Assembly (NCBI GenBank): GCA_035403085.1
Contig: DAONEM010000005.1
Location: 1-64,000 of the forward strand
DNA: 64,000 nucleotides
DNA from: JAMOAD01 sp023621955
Lineage (GTDB): Bacteria; Acidobacteriota; Aminicenantia; JAMOAD01
Direction: 5' to 3'
A program made the position numbers and the translations under genes. Positions 48,630 through 57,732 of this stretch are shown here, piece after piece. The notes beneath the pieces were generated by a model, which saw nothing but the letters and a program-made list of their open reading frames with translations, had not been told where the DNA came from and made no database searches. Positions within the stretch are counted from its first letter, which is position 1; each line of letters starts with the position of its first letter.

Positions 48630-50335
48630 AACTGCCTCCGGAGATCGCCGGCAAGATCGCGGCCGGGGAGGTGATCGAAAACCCCCTCTCCGTGGTGAAG
48701 GAGTTGGTGGAAAACTCCTTGGACGCCGGAGCGGAGAGGGTGGAGGTGCGCCTCGAAGAGGGGGGGCGACGGCTGATCGAGGTGAAGGACGATGGAGAGG
48801 GGATGGCTCCGGAAGAGCTCTCTTTGGCCGTCGAGCGTCACGCGACCTCCAAGATCAGGGAGGTGGAGGATTTGGAAACAGTGGCCACCCTGGGGTTCCG
48901 GGGAGAGGCCTTGGCGAGCGTTGCGGAGATCTCCCGGCTCTCCCTCCTCTCCACCAAGAGGGGAAACTCCTCCTGTTACGGGATAGAGGTGGAGGGGGGA
49001 CACCTCTTGAAGGGGCCTGAGGAGCAGCCCTTCATGAGAGGGACCCGGCTTCGGGTGGAGGATCTCTTCTACAACCTTCCCGCCAGACGCCACTTCCTCC
49101 GGAGCATCGCCACCGAGGGCAGGAGCGTCAGCTCCTTTCTTCGCAGCATGGCCCTTGCCTACCCGACCGTGGGATTCTCCCTCCATTCGGATGGTCGGGA
49201 GGTCTTCTTCTACGAACCGGTGGAGGATCCGGGAAACCGCTTCTTCCAAGTTTATGGGAGGGAACCCTGGTACCGCTTCTTCCGTCCCCACCAAGACGAA
49301 AGGGGGAACTTGGGCCTGGAGGGGTTTTTCCTGAAGCCCGGCCTGGAAGAGGAGAGACGGCTTCCCCAGGTACTCTTCGTTAACCGAAGGCTGGTTCGTG
49401 AGAAGTGCTCGATACAGGCGGTCTACTCGGCCTATGAAACCTTCTTGAAAAAGGGGGTGAAACCCGGATATGTTCTCTTCCTCTCGGTTCCCCACTCCCA
49501 AGTGGAAGTGAACATCCACCCGACCAAGGCGGAGGTGAAATTTCGCGAGACCGACAGGATCTTCTCGTTCCTACGCTCCTCTCTCAGACTCTTCCTGGAG
49601 GGAAGGGCGGCGGAGGGAATCAGCCCTGAAGAGGCTTCGGCCGAAAGTTTCACCCCCTCTCTCTCTAAACCGCTCTCTTCCTCTGGTTCTGGGAGCCTTG
49701 GCTATCGGGAACCTTCCCCGCGGGAGGGAGAAGAGACGCGCTCCCCGAAGGGGCAGGGGCCTGAACCCTCCCTCTTTCCCTCACCGGGTCCACTCTTTCG
49801 GGTGATTGGTCAGTACCGGGAGAGCTACATCCTCATCGAGAAAGGGGGAGACCTGGTTGTGGTCGATCAGCACAACGCCGACGAGAGAGTCCGCTACGAC
49901 AGACTCTCCAACGGCGAGGGGAGAAGCGAGAAGAGGAGCCCCCTCTTCCCCATCATCCTGGAGGTGGACGGTTGCGAGGACCGGGAGGAGAGGCTCGCCA
50001 AGTTGGAACCCTGGGGGTGGGAGGTGGAGGCTTGGGGGGAGAGGAGCGTCGTGGTCAAGGCTTTTCCCGTGGAGATGGACCCCGCAGGGGTGGGGGAGTT
50101 CCTCCGGGAGTACCTGGAGGGGGACGGTAAGGGAGAGGCGCCGAGGGAGGATCTGCTGAAAATGATGGCCTGCAAAGGGGCCATCAAGGTCAACCACCCC
50201 TTGACCCTTCAGGAGATGGAGAACCTTGTGGGGTCGCTCTTGGTGAGCTCCAACCCCCTCTTCTGTCCCCACGGCCGACCGATTCTCTTCACCCTTTCCG
50301 AAGAGGATGTCCGTCGTCCCCTCCAGAGGAAGTAA
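48614..50335 (+). CDS. mutL: DNA mismatch repair protein MutL
   Basis: 573 residues. N-terminal GHKL ATPase: KIAAGEVIENPLSVVKELVENSLDAGA, DDGEGM, RHATSKI, TLGFRGEALASVA. Variable Ser/Pro-rich linker near 340-390. The C-terminal dimerisation domain carries MutL-endonuclease-type motifs: DQHNADERVRYD (Asp in place of the final Glu), ACKGAIK and CPHGRP, so nicking activity is likely. No mutS in the window. Its 3' end overlaps that of the opposing radical SAM gene by 47 bases. Confidence 0.95.
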   Translation: MAQILKLPPEIAGKIAAGEVIENPLSVVKELVENSLDAGAERVEVRLEEGGRRLIEVKDDGEGMAPEELSLAVERHATSKIREVEDLETVATLGFRGEALASVAEISRLSLLSTKRGNSSCYGIEVEGGHLLKGPEEQPFMRGTRLRVEDLFYNLPARRHFLRSIATEGRSVSSFLRSMALAYPTVGFSLHSDGREVFFYEPVEDPGNRFFQVYGREPWYRFFRPHQDERGNLGLEGFFLKPGLEEERRLPQVLFVNRRLVREKCSIQAVYSAYETFLKKGVKPGYVLFLSVPHSQVEVNIHPTKAEVKFRETDRIFSFLRSSLRLFLEGRAAEGISPEEASAESFTPSLSKPLSSSGSGSLGYREPSPREGEETRSPKGQGPEPSLFPSPGPLFRVIGQYRESYILIEKGGDLVVVDQHNADERVRYDRLSNGEGRSEKRSPLFPIILEVDGCEDREERLAKLEPWGWEVEAWGERSVVVKAFPVEMDPAGVGEFLREYLEGDGKGEAPREDLLKMMACKGAIKVNHPLTLQEMENLVGSLLVSSNPLFCPHGRPILFTLSEEDVRRPLQRK

Positions 50336-52106
50336 CCCCTTGCAGAGAGGAGACCCTCTCCTCTAAGGCGAACCGCTTCCCCCGTCTCTCCCCTTCCTCC
50401 CCGGAGAGGTACTCGTCGCTTCTACTCCAGAGGGAGAAGAACTCCCGGAAAGCCTGGAAAAACTCTTGATTCTTTAAAGCCGCGAGGAGAGCCTCGGAGC
50501 GTTGGGGGTCGACGGCGAGGGAGAGGAGGGAATCCGCCGGTTCTTCTCTCTCCACGACGGGGTAGGAGAGCAGGGGCGGTGTTGTCTCCAAGAGGGCCTT
50601 GAGGCGTATGCGGGGCTCCGGCAGGGAGATCCGATTGCGGTAGGCCTCGGTGTAGGGGTAGGGGATGAGGTAGGGGCTCGTGGGGAGGAGGTGAAACCGG
50701 GGGAACCTTGTGGAGAGCTCCCAGAGGAGAAAGAACTCCTGCCAGAACTCGTCCCATGTGGAGTCCCCGTCTAGGATGATCCAATAGTGGTAGTGGTCGA
50801 CCCCTAGGTCCTCTGCCATCTTCCCTAACTCTTCGAAGAAGGCCTTGGGAACGGGTCTCTTTCCCAACCGCTCCTCTCTTCGAGGGAGAAAGGCATCCGT
50901 GCCGATCCAAAAGAGGGGGGAACCGAGGAAAAAGACGGGGTCGCTCAGGGTTTCGAAGAGGTCCCGCCGCAGGGTCCCCCTCCCCGTCGAGAGGGCTCCC
51001 AAGGAGGTCTGGAGGCCGTGGACCCTGTATCCCTTCTTGGAAAGAGTCTTCAAGAGGGGAAGGGCGACTTTCGGGGAGGCGGGAAGGTCGTCGTCGTTGA
51101 TGTTTACGGAGAGGGCCTGTCGGGTTGGGGAGATCTTCCGGAGCTCCAGCTCGTTCCGGTGGTCTTCGAGGAGGCGTTCTAAGGCCTCCGGGGAGGTGGA
51201 GCGGATTCTTCGGCCGTGAACATGGGAACAGAAACGGCAGCGGCCGATACACCCACGGGAGAGGTTCAGCTCCAGACCCAGCGCGAGGGCCCGATCGTCG
51301 AGAAGGGAAAAATCCAGGGGAGCGTCCAGATTCTCGGCAAGGTTGACCTTGTCCAAGGAGGCCAGGAGAAAGAGCCCCTTATCACGGAAGAGGAGCCCCT
51401 CCCAGGATAAGCTTCTCTCCAGGAGCGCTTCCGCGCTCAGGGTCCGCCATCGGACCATCTCCTTCAGGAGGGGGCCGATCCGCCCCTCCCCTTCGCCCCG
51501 GTAGAGAAAGTTGAGCTGGGGAAGGTGGACGGCTGTGGCCAGGGGAGCCAGGGAGGGGAGGGGACCTCCCGCACCGAGGAGCCCCGGGTAGCTTGCCCGG
51601 ATACTCTTGAGCCGTGGAAGGATGGAGGGAAGGAAGTCGTCGTAGAGGGTAAACCCCCAGACTTCGGCCTCAGGAGGGCGGGGAAGGGCTCCTTCCAAGG
51701 GGAGTAGGGAGAGAGAGCTTTCGAGCCCCTCCCTCCGGCACTCACCGGCCAGGATCAGAGGCGCTGGAGGAACGGGAAGGCTCTCCCAACGGGTATCTTG
51801 GGGGGAGTAAAAGGTGGAAAAGTGGGTGGAGGGAGAGGAGAGAGGGGGGGGAGAGGAGGGAACCTCCTTGACCGGAAGCTCTTCCCAGAGGAAGGAGGTC
51901 TCCGGTGTCGGGAGGGAGAGGAAGTCCCGTCCCCGAATCCTGAGGCGGGAGGGGGTCCCATCCCCTCCGATGAGCCCGCCGGCGAACTCTCCCTTCCGCC
52001 GAAGGGAGAGGATATCCATGAGCAGATCTTCACACCGTTTTTGGGCGATTTCGCCGAAGAAGAGCCAGTGGCCCTTCCAGAGAAGAGAATCCGCGGGGGG
52101 TGTCAA
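50289..52106 (-). CDS. B12-binding-type radical SAM protein
   Basis: 605 residues if it starts at the TTG overlapping the stop of the upstream gene (TTGA); the longer open frame lies inside that gene. The N-terminal half resembles a cobalamin-binding domain (LILAGECRREG, LGAGGPLPSLAP, FLYRGEGEGRIGPLLKEM). The radical SAM core has C-x3-C-x2-C in LSRGCIGRCRFCSH near residue 290. The C-terminal region is large and unassigned. It follows a MobB/Fe-S protein gene in the smc operon. Substrate unknown. Tail overlaps mutL by 47 bases. Confidence 0.75.
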   Translation of the reverse strand: MTPPADSLLWKGHWLFFGEIAQKRCEDLLMDILSLRRKGEFAGGLIGGDGTPSRLRIRGRDFLSLPTPETSFLWEELPVKEVPSSPPPLSSPSTHFSTFYSPQDTRWESLPVPPAPLILAGECRREGLESSLSLLPLEGALPRPPEAEVWGFTLYDDFLPSILPRLKSIRASYPGLLGAGGPLPSLAPLATAVHLPQLNFLYRGEGEGRIGPLLKEMVRWRTLSAEALLERSLSWEGLLFRDKGLFLLASLDKVNLAENLDAPLDFSLLDDRALALGLELNLSRGCIGRCRFCSHVHGRRIRSTSPEALERLLEDHRNELELRKISPTRQALSVNINDDDLPASPKVALPLLKTLSKKGYRVHGLQTSLGALSTGRGTLRRDLFETLSDPVFFLGSPLFWIGTDAFLPRREERLGKRPVPKAFFEELGKMAEDLGVDHYHYWIILDGDSTWDEFWQEFFLLWELSTRFPRFHLLPTSPYLIPYPYTEAYRNRISLPEPRIRLKALLETTPPLLSYPVVEREEPADSLLSLAVDPQRSEALLAALKNQEFFQAFREFFSLWSRSDEYLSGEEGERRGKRFALEERVSSLQGVTSSGGDDGHPLRKG

Positions 52107-52834
52107 AGGCGAAACCTGATGGTCACCGGACCGTCGCCGGTTCCCTTGAGGGTCTTCAGGTAAGCGGAGATGACGTTTCTCAGAGCGTTTCCGGTAAAAC
52201 CGTTCAGACTCAGCCTCTGGTTGCCGACCTGAACTGAGATCTCCTGGGACGAGTCGTTGACGCACTCCTTCGGTGAGGCCTTCCCGGCGACAATCTCTCG
52301 GGCCAGGGCGCGGCAACTCTTCTTTCCGCAACCCCCGCAATCGAAGCCGGGGAGGAGAAAACCAGAGGTTAAGAGACGGGCCGTCAATTCGGGAATCTCC
52401 TGTGGCCCGAAGAGGGTGACTCCGGGGATTTCCATGGGGGAGAGGGAGAAACAGGCCAGCTCAAGGCCAGTGGATAGCTCTTCCCACTCTTGAGGGCTGC
52501 GGAGGCAAAGGATTCTCGGAAGCCGGAAAACCTCTTTGAACCCCTCTAGGAGGAGGAGATCGCCCTCCACCTCCTCAGGGTAGGTGGGTAGAGGGAGGAG
52601 CTTGTGGGTGAGGAGAGCCGAGCCCTCACGAAAGAGTCCCTCCACAGTGGAGGCGTGGGGGAAGAGGCGCATGGTGTCTTCCATCCCTGAAGGAAGGGGC
52701 TCTTGGCTGTGCTTGATCACGTGGGGCCGAAGGTGGGGCGAATCCCTGTGAAGGGTCTCCAGAATGCCCTCTAGAAGAAGGGTTTTCCCGCTCTTCTTGT
52801 AACCCACGACGGCGACGGCCGGGAAGGGGATCAT
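52103..52834 (-). CDS. MobB-like P-loop protein with a C-terminal Fe-S cluster motif
   Basis: 243 residues. P-loop VVGYKKSGKTLLLEGIL at the start and VIKHSQE, LLLLEGFKEV and CLRSPQEWEE as in MobB-type GTPases. Residues about 165-195 hold a four-Cys cluster (FDCGGCGKKSCRALAREIVAGKASPKEC), as in Fe-S domain fusions of molybdopterin-guanine-dinucleotide proteins. Probably supplies or inserts a metal or cofactor; molybdenum genes are not nearby. GGAGGTG before the ATG. Between smc and the radical SAM gene. Confidence 0.78.
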   Translation of the reverse strand: MIPFPAVAVVGYKKSGKTLLLEGILETLHRDSPHLRPHVIKHSQEPLPSGMEDTMRLFPHASTVEGLFREGSALLTHKLLPLPTYPEEVEGDLLLLEGFKEVFRLPRILCLRSPQEWEELSTGLELACFSLSPMEIPGVTLFGPQEIPELTARLLTSGFLLPGFDCGGCGKKSCRALAREIVAGKASPKECVNDSSQEISVQVGNQRLSLNGFTGNALRNVISAYLKTLKGTGDGPVTIRFRL

Positions 52835-52860
52835 CTTTCACCTCCGAAAATAAGGAAACC

Positions 52861-55800
52861 TCACGCCGGAGAGGCCTCACCGGCGCTTCGGTCGATAGAG
52901 AAGATCGTCGAGACTCCAGGCTCTTTCATGGTGATTCCGAAGACCGCGTCGGCGACCTCCATGGTCTTGGGGTGGTGGGTGATCAGGATGAACTGGGTGG
53001 AGAGCTCGTAAGTCTTGAGCAGCTTCTTGAGGCTTTCGACGTTGATTTCGTCCAGAGGGGCGTCGATCTCGTCGAGGACGCAGATAGGGGCCGGCTTTAA
53101 CCTGAACATGGCGAAAAGGAAGGCCAGGGAGGCTAAGGCCTTCTCCCCTCCTGAAAGGAGTTGAAGGTTTTGGAGCCTCTTGCCGGGGAGCCTGACGTTG
53201 AGCTCCACTCCCGTGTTGAGGAGGTCTTCCGGGTCCAGGAGGGTGACCTCCGCGCTGCCTCCGGGGAAGAGGATGGCGAAGACCTCTCTGAACCCTTGGT
53301 TGACGGCTTCGACGGTCTCGGAAAACCGTTTCTTACTCTCTTGGTCGATCTTTTCGATGATCTGTTGCGTGTTCAGGATGGATTCTTCTACATCGACCTT
53401 CTGCTTCGTGTAGAAATCCGTTTTTTCACGGAACTTGGTCAACTCGCTCTCGGATTCGAAGCGGACGTCCGCGAAGAGGTCGAGCTCTTCCTTGAGCTCT
53501 TCACACTGTTTCGTCAGGTCTCCTTCGTCGCCGGTGCAGGGGTTGCGCAGAAGCTCCTCCCTGTTCAGTGTCAACTCGTTCCAAAGATTCTCTTCCAAGT
53601 TGATGAGATCACGTTCCAGGGCCGCTTTCTCTACCTCTTTCTCCCCTTGGGAGGCGGTGAGCTGAGAGATCTTACGGGCGAAACTCTTGACGCTCTTCTC
53701 ACGGTCGTCCATGAGGGCCTTTAACTCTCCCTCCCGACCGAGAACCTCAACGAGCTTGGCCTCCTCTGCTTTCAAGAGGGTCAGGGCCTCTCCTTTCTCC
53801 CGCTCCTTCTCTTCCTTCTCCCCCTTCAGCCTCTCCCGTTCCCTTTCCAGGTCCAGAGCCTCTCTCTTCCATTGGCTCTGGTGGGCTTCTTCGGTTTTTT
53901 TCCTCTCCTTGAGCCCTTCGGCCTCCTTCTCGAGGGAGATCAGCTCCTTCTCGCTCTTGGTGATCCCCTCTCTTCGCAGGTCCACCTCTTTGAGCCTCTC
54001 TTGGCGGGCTTTCTTCGCGTTCTCCCATCGGCTTTCGCTCTCCCTCTTCCGGGCCAAGAGCCTCTCCTCTTCGAAGGACAACTTCTCGATTTTCTCTTCC
54101 AGGGCCAGAATCTGGCCCTCCAAGGCGGCCTCCTCCTGTTCGGCGGCGAGAATCTCCTTGTTGACAACCCGGAGCCGTTCCTCCATCCCTTCCGTCTTCA
54201 CGGCCAGGAGCTTCTTCTCTTGAGCGATCTTCTCTCCCCTCTTCTCTTCCTCTCTCTGACGCTGTTCCCAGAGGGCGACATCGTTAAAGGCTTCGCTCTT
54301 CTGCTTCCTCAAGGCTTCGGCGGCGCTCTTCGCCTCATCCCGTTCCCTCTCCCTCTCCTTGAGACGGGAATCCAGGTCCCGAAGGCGTTCCTTCAGGAGG
54401 AGGAGACCCTGCTTCTCCCCGCGGGTGACCTGACCGTTGTAGGAGAGGAAGTAACCGTCGCCGGTTATGAAGTTGCGGCGCCTCTTCCTCCATTCGACGA
54501 CGGCCTCCTGAAGGGATGGGGAGTGCTCGAGGGGGGGGAGAAAGTCCAGGGATGGGGAGTCGATGTACTGGTCGTAGAGGGGGCACCGTTCGACTTGAGA
54601 GAGGATGTAGGCACGTTTCGGGTCGTGTTGAATCTCTTCGCAACTCTGAGCCGGACTCAGGTCGAGAAGGGATTCGAGAAACCAGGAGAGGGCTTCCGGG
54701 AGGTCCCCCTTGAGGGAGATCTCCTTGCCCAAGGCGAGGGAGCGTTTCTTCAGGATCTCTTCGGTTTGGCGGTGGTACTCCTTGCTCAGGGCGGAGACCT
54801 TCTCGTAGTGAAGTTCAGCCTCTCTCAGGGCGGCCTCACACCCTTCAGACTCCCTCTTCAGCCGTTCCCTTTTTCCCTTGGCCTCCTCCAGGGGTTTGCT
54901 GAAATCCTCGATACCCTGGTCACTCAGCTCCTTCCCCTTGGCCAGCCAGAGGTCTCTCTCCTTCTCCCACTCCTGGACCATCTTCAGGGAGTGCTCCCGC
55001 TTCTGCTTCGAACTCTGAAGCAGTTTTTCCAGGGAGACTTTTCTGTTGGAAAGGTCTGTCTTGCGGGAGAGGGCTTCCAGGTAGAGTTGGCGGTGGTCCT
55101 GGACCTCATCCTCCAAGACGCGCTCACCTTCCTCCTCCTTCTCCCACTTTCTCTTCAGATCTTCCAGGGCGCTCTTCTCCCCCTCCCATCTGGCCAGGAC
55201 TCCCTGGCGAAGCGAGACGATCTCCTCCTCTCTCTTGGCCATGGCGGCGAGGTTCTTGCCGCTCTCCTCTTCCCAACGGCGGTTCTTGGCCAAAGCTTCT
55301 TCAACCTCTTGGCTCCTCTTCCCGTTGGCTCCGAGGAGGTTGATCAGGAGGTCCCTGCGGGAAGTGCATCGGAAACAGCTCTCCCTTTGAGCCTTTACAT
55401 CTTCTTGAAGGGTCCAGAAGGAGGAGTTCGTCCGGGCCAGTTCGCTCTCCGCCCCCTTCTGCTGAATCCGGAGCTCTTCCAGGCGCTTCCACATCTCCTT
55501 GACCGCTCCCAGAAGTTCCTCCCGCCTCCTCTCCATCCCCTCCAGACGAATACGGTAGAAGGATCGGCGCAGGTCGCGGTACTTCGTCTTCAGTGTTCTG
55601 TAGCGGAGGAGCTTCTCCCACTCCTTTTCCCAAAAAAGCCTCTCCGTTTCGACTTCCTTGAGAATGTTCTCAACCACGGTCAGGTTGTTCTGGCTCTCGA
55701 TGAGCTTGAGGGTCGCCTCCCTCTTCTTCTCCCTGTAACGGGAGATCCCCGCGGCCTCCTCCAGGAGGCTTCTCTTCTCCAGGGGGCCCATGGTGGCCAG

Positions 55801-56232
55801 ACTTCCCACCATCCCCTGTTCGATGAAGAAGTAACGCCGGTCCCCCAGACCAAGGGAGTAGAGATCGTCGGTCAGGTCTTTCAGGCGAACCTTCTGGGAG
55901 TTGATCCGAAAGACCGACTCCCCGTCTCTGAAGGATTTCCGTAAGAAGACCTTCTCTTCGTCGTCCTGGGAGAGGGTGAAGACCAGAGAGACCTCCGCGG
56001 AGGCCATAGGCTTACGCCTGTGGTTGCCGTTGAAGATGATGTCTTGTGTGTTGGTCCCCCGGAGAGTGGAGATCCGTGTCTCTCCGAGTCCCCAGAGGAG
56101 GGCGTCCAGCACGTTGCTCTTCCCGCTCCCGTTGGGGCCGATGATCACGTTGATTCCCCTCTTCAGGATCATCTCCTGACGGTCGGGGAAAGATTTGAAA
56201 CCGAACAGGTCGATCTTTTTCAAGTAAGCCAT
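52861..56232 (-). CDS. smc: Chromosome segregation SMC protein
   Basis: 1123 residues. Head: FGFKSFPDRQ, Walker A IIGPNGSGKSNVLDALLWGLGE; C-terminal head: LLSGGEKALASLAFLFAMFRLKPAPICVLDEIDAPLDEINVE (ABC signature and Walker B; shown in pieces). Two long coiled coils rich in Glu, Lys, Arg and Leu lie between. The hinge (about 500-620) is short and lacks the usual ALG and Gly-rich dimer motifs, although an NFITGDGYFL...VTRG stretch matches the hinge end. Forms the condensin ring with ScpA/ScpB, which are elsewhere. A -10 TATAAT lies upstream. Confidence 0.93.
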   Translation of the reverse strand: MAYLKKIDLFGFKSFPDRQEMILKRGINVIIGPNGSGKSNVLDALLWGLGETRISTLRGTNTQDIIFNGNHRRKPMASAEVSLVFTLSQDDEEKVFLRKSFRDGESVFRINSQKVRLKDLTDDLYSLGLGDRRYFFIEQGMVGSLATMGPLEKRSLLEEAAGISRYREKKREATLKLIESQNNLTVVENILKEVETERLFWEKEWEKLLRYRTLKTKYRDLRRSFYRIRLEGMERRREELLGAVKEMWKRLEELRIQQKGAESELARTNSSFWTLQEDVKAQRESCFRCTSRRDLLINLLGANGKRSQEVEEALAKNRRWEEESGKNLAAMAKREEEIVSLRQGVLARWEGEKSALEDLKRKWEKEEEGERVLEDEVQDHRQLYLEALSRKTDLSNRKVSLEKLLQSSKQKREHSLKMVQEWEKERDLWLAKGKELSDQGIEDFSKPLEEAKGKRERLKRESEGCEAALREAELHYEKVSALSKEYHRQTEEILKKRSLALGKEISLKGDLPEALSWFLESLLDLSPAQSCEEIQHDPKRAYILSQVERCPLYDQYIDSPSLDFLPPLEHSPSLQEAVVEWRKRRRNFITGDGYFLSYNGQVTRGEKQGLLLLKERLRDLDSRLKERERERDEAKSAAEALRKQKSEAFNDVALWEQRQREEEKRGEKIAQEKKLLAVKTEGMEERLRVVNKEILAAEQEEAALEGQILALEEKIEKLSFEEERLLARKRESESRWENAKKARQERLKEVDLRREGITKSEKELISLEKEAEGLKERKKTEEAHQSQWKREALDLERERERLKGEKEEKEREKGEALTLLKAEEAKLVEVLGREGELKALMDDREKSVKSFARKISQLTASQGEKEVEKAALERDLINLEENLWNELTLNREELLRNPCTGDEGDLTKQCEELKEELDLFADVRFESESELTKFREKTDFYTKQKVDVEESILNTQQIIEKIDQESKKRFSETVEAVNQGFREVFAILFPGGSAEVTLLDPEDLLNTGVELNVRLPGKRLQNLQLLSGGEKALASLAFLFAMFRLKPAPICVLDEIDAPLDEINVESLKKLLKTYELSTQFILITHHPKTMEVADAVFGITMKEPGVSTIFSIDRSAGEASPA

Positions 56233-56247
56233 GGCTATGGTCCCTCT

Positions 56248-56253
56248 ATTATA
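56248..56253 (-). promoter_or_regulatory. -10 box upstream of smc
   Basis: TATAAT on the minus strand (56253-56248), 15 bases before the ATG, with a poor TTCTCC in the -35 position (17-base spacer). Could give smc a separate transcript from the upstream kinase. Confidence 0.4.
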
Positions 56254-56283
56254 GGTGAAAAGGGGGAAAGGGAGAAGAGGGCC

Positions 56284-57732
56284 TCAGCCCAGTGTCGGTA
56301 GGGAGACCTCTACACAGGCTCCCCCTGAGGGGGAGTTGAAAGCGCGGACCGAACCCCCGTGCTCGGAGACGATCTTTTGGGTCAGAGGGAGACCCATCCC
56401 TTTGTTCAGATCGTTGACTTTCGTGGTGTAGAAGGGGGTGAAGATCCGCTCGAAGTCCTGAAACCCCGGCCCGTTGTCCTCAATGGTGAGGGTGATCTCC
56501 TGAGCCTCTTGCTGGCGGGAGAAGATACGGATGGTCCCTTTCGCCAGGTCTCCCTCCCTCAGGGCTTCCCAGGAGTTGCGGACAAGGTGGGTGAAGACTT
56601 CCCGAAGCTGGGTGTAGTTGCCGAAGACTCTCAACTGAGGGGGAATCTCGATGCGAACGTTCAAGGAGGAGGGGAGTTTGAGTGAGGTCACAGCTTCGAC
56701 GACCAGACAGGCCAGAGAGAAAGAGGCCTTCGTCACCCGGGCCTGAGAGCTGAGGGATGCCATCTGGTCGAGAAGGGTCAAGATCTTTTCGGCGGAGGCG
56801 TAGATTTTTAAGATCTTCTTCTGCCCCTCTTCGCTGAGCTCTTTCATGGAGAGCCACTCCTCTGTCGAGGCGATGAGGCTCCGCAGAGGGAGCTGAATCT
56901 TCTCGTTCACATCGAAGAAGAGCTTCGTCATCATCTCCTGCTTCTCCGAGAGGATGAGCTTCTCCTTGGTCGTTTGGAACTCCCTCTGGAGCTCTTCTAT
57001 CCTTCGGATGTTGTCGAGCAACCGTCTCCTCCTCTGGTCGATGGTCTCTTCCAGAAGGGATTGGTACTTCTCCCGGTCCTTGAGGGCGGAGCCGACCTGG
57101 GCGATCAGGTCGTTGATCAGAGAGACGATGGGGTAAAGCTCCGAGGAGGAGGCGATCTGAATGGGTTGAGGCGTGTCCGAGAGTTCGAGCCTGCTCGTGA
57201 CATCCTGAAGTTCTTGAAGGTAACGGCGGACAAAGACGGCCAAAAGGGTGTTGATGACCAGAATGAGGAAGAGAGAAGAGGAGGCGAAAAAGAGACCCGA
57301 TCTCCAGAGGGGGGAGGAGATCTTGCGGGGCGAGACGGCCAAGAGGACCTGACCGAGGTACTTCTGGTTGTGGTAGATCGGCGTCTTGAAGGAGAGGGGG
57401 GGCAACTTCTCCCGACTCCATCCCTTCGCGTAGGGGGAGGAGAGAATCGCCAGAGGCAGCCCATCCTTGTCAGAGATCTCCATATAGTCCAGGGAAGGGG
57501 TGAAGAAGAGAGAGGACTTTCTTTGAATCTGGGCGGGGTTGAAGAGCCAGAGGGGGATACGCATCTCTTGGGCGACCAGAAGTCCTGTGTCCCTGAGAAA
57601 CTCCCGCTGGTTCCTGATGAGGTTGTTCTTCTGGACGTTCAAGAAAAAAAAGGTGGCCGCCAGGAAGAGGAGCGAGGAGAAGAGGACCGAAAGGATGAGG
57701 ATACGGCGACGGATGCTTTTGTAGTGTTTCAT
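56284..57732 (-). CDS. Histidine-kinase-like membrane protein lacking the phosphoacceptor His
   Basis: 482 residues: membrane helix (10-32), periplasmic sensor region (about 35-145), second helix (148-168), a HAMP-like linker and coiled coil, dimerisation region (about 260-330), HATPase domain (about 370-482). The ATPase motifs are complete: HLVRNSWEAL, IEDNGPGF, FTPFYTTK, KGMGLPL. The phosphoacceptor box reads FFDVNEKIQLPL at 272-283; the residue in the position of the conserved His is Glu277 and there is no His in the block. ATG overlaps the end of a solute-binding protein gene. No response regulator is adjacent. Confidence 0.85.
   Translation of the reverse strand: MKHYKSIRRRILILSVLFSSLLFLAATFFFLNVQKNNLIRNQREFLRDTGLLVAQEMRIPLWLFNPAQIQRKSSLFFTPSLDYMEISDKDGLPLAILSSPYAKGWSREKLPPLSFKTPIYHNQKYLGQVLLAVSPRKISSPLWRSGLFFASSSLFLILVINTLLAVFVRRYLQELQDVTSRLELSDTPQPIQIASSSELYPIVSLINDLIAQVGSALKDREKYQSLLEETIDQRRRRLLDNIRRIEELQREFQTTKEKLILSEKQEMMTKLFFDVNEKIQLPLRSLIASTEEWLSMKELSEEGQKKILKIYASAEKILTLLDQMASLSSQARVTKASFSLACLVVEAVTSLKLPSSLNVRIEIPPQLRVFGNYTQLREVFTHLVRNSWEALREGDLAKGTIRIFSRQQEAQEITLTIEDNGPGFQDFERIFTPFYTTKVNDLNKGMGLPLTQKIVSEHGGSVRAFNSPSGGACVEVSLPTLG

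Noticed and set aside
49850..49900. MutL lacking endonuclease function
   Set aside because: The DQH...E block has Asp in place of the last Glu, but the ACK and CPHGRP motifs are intact, so loss of activity is not supported.
53872..55944. A 690-codon open frame antisense to smc
   Set aside because: Composition (Leu/Gly/Phe-rich) mirrors the Glu/Lys coiled coil on the other strand; no ribosome binding site or motif.
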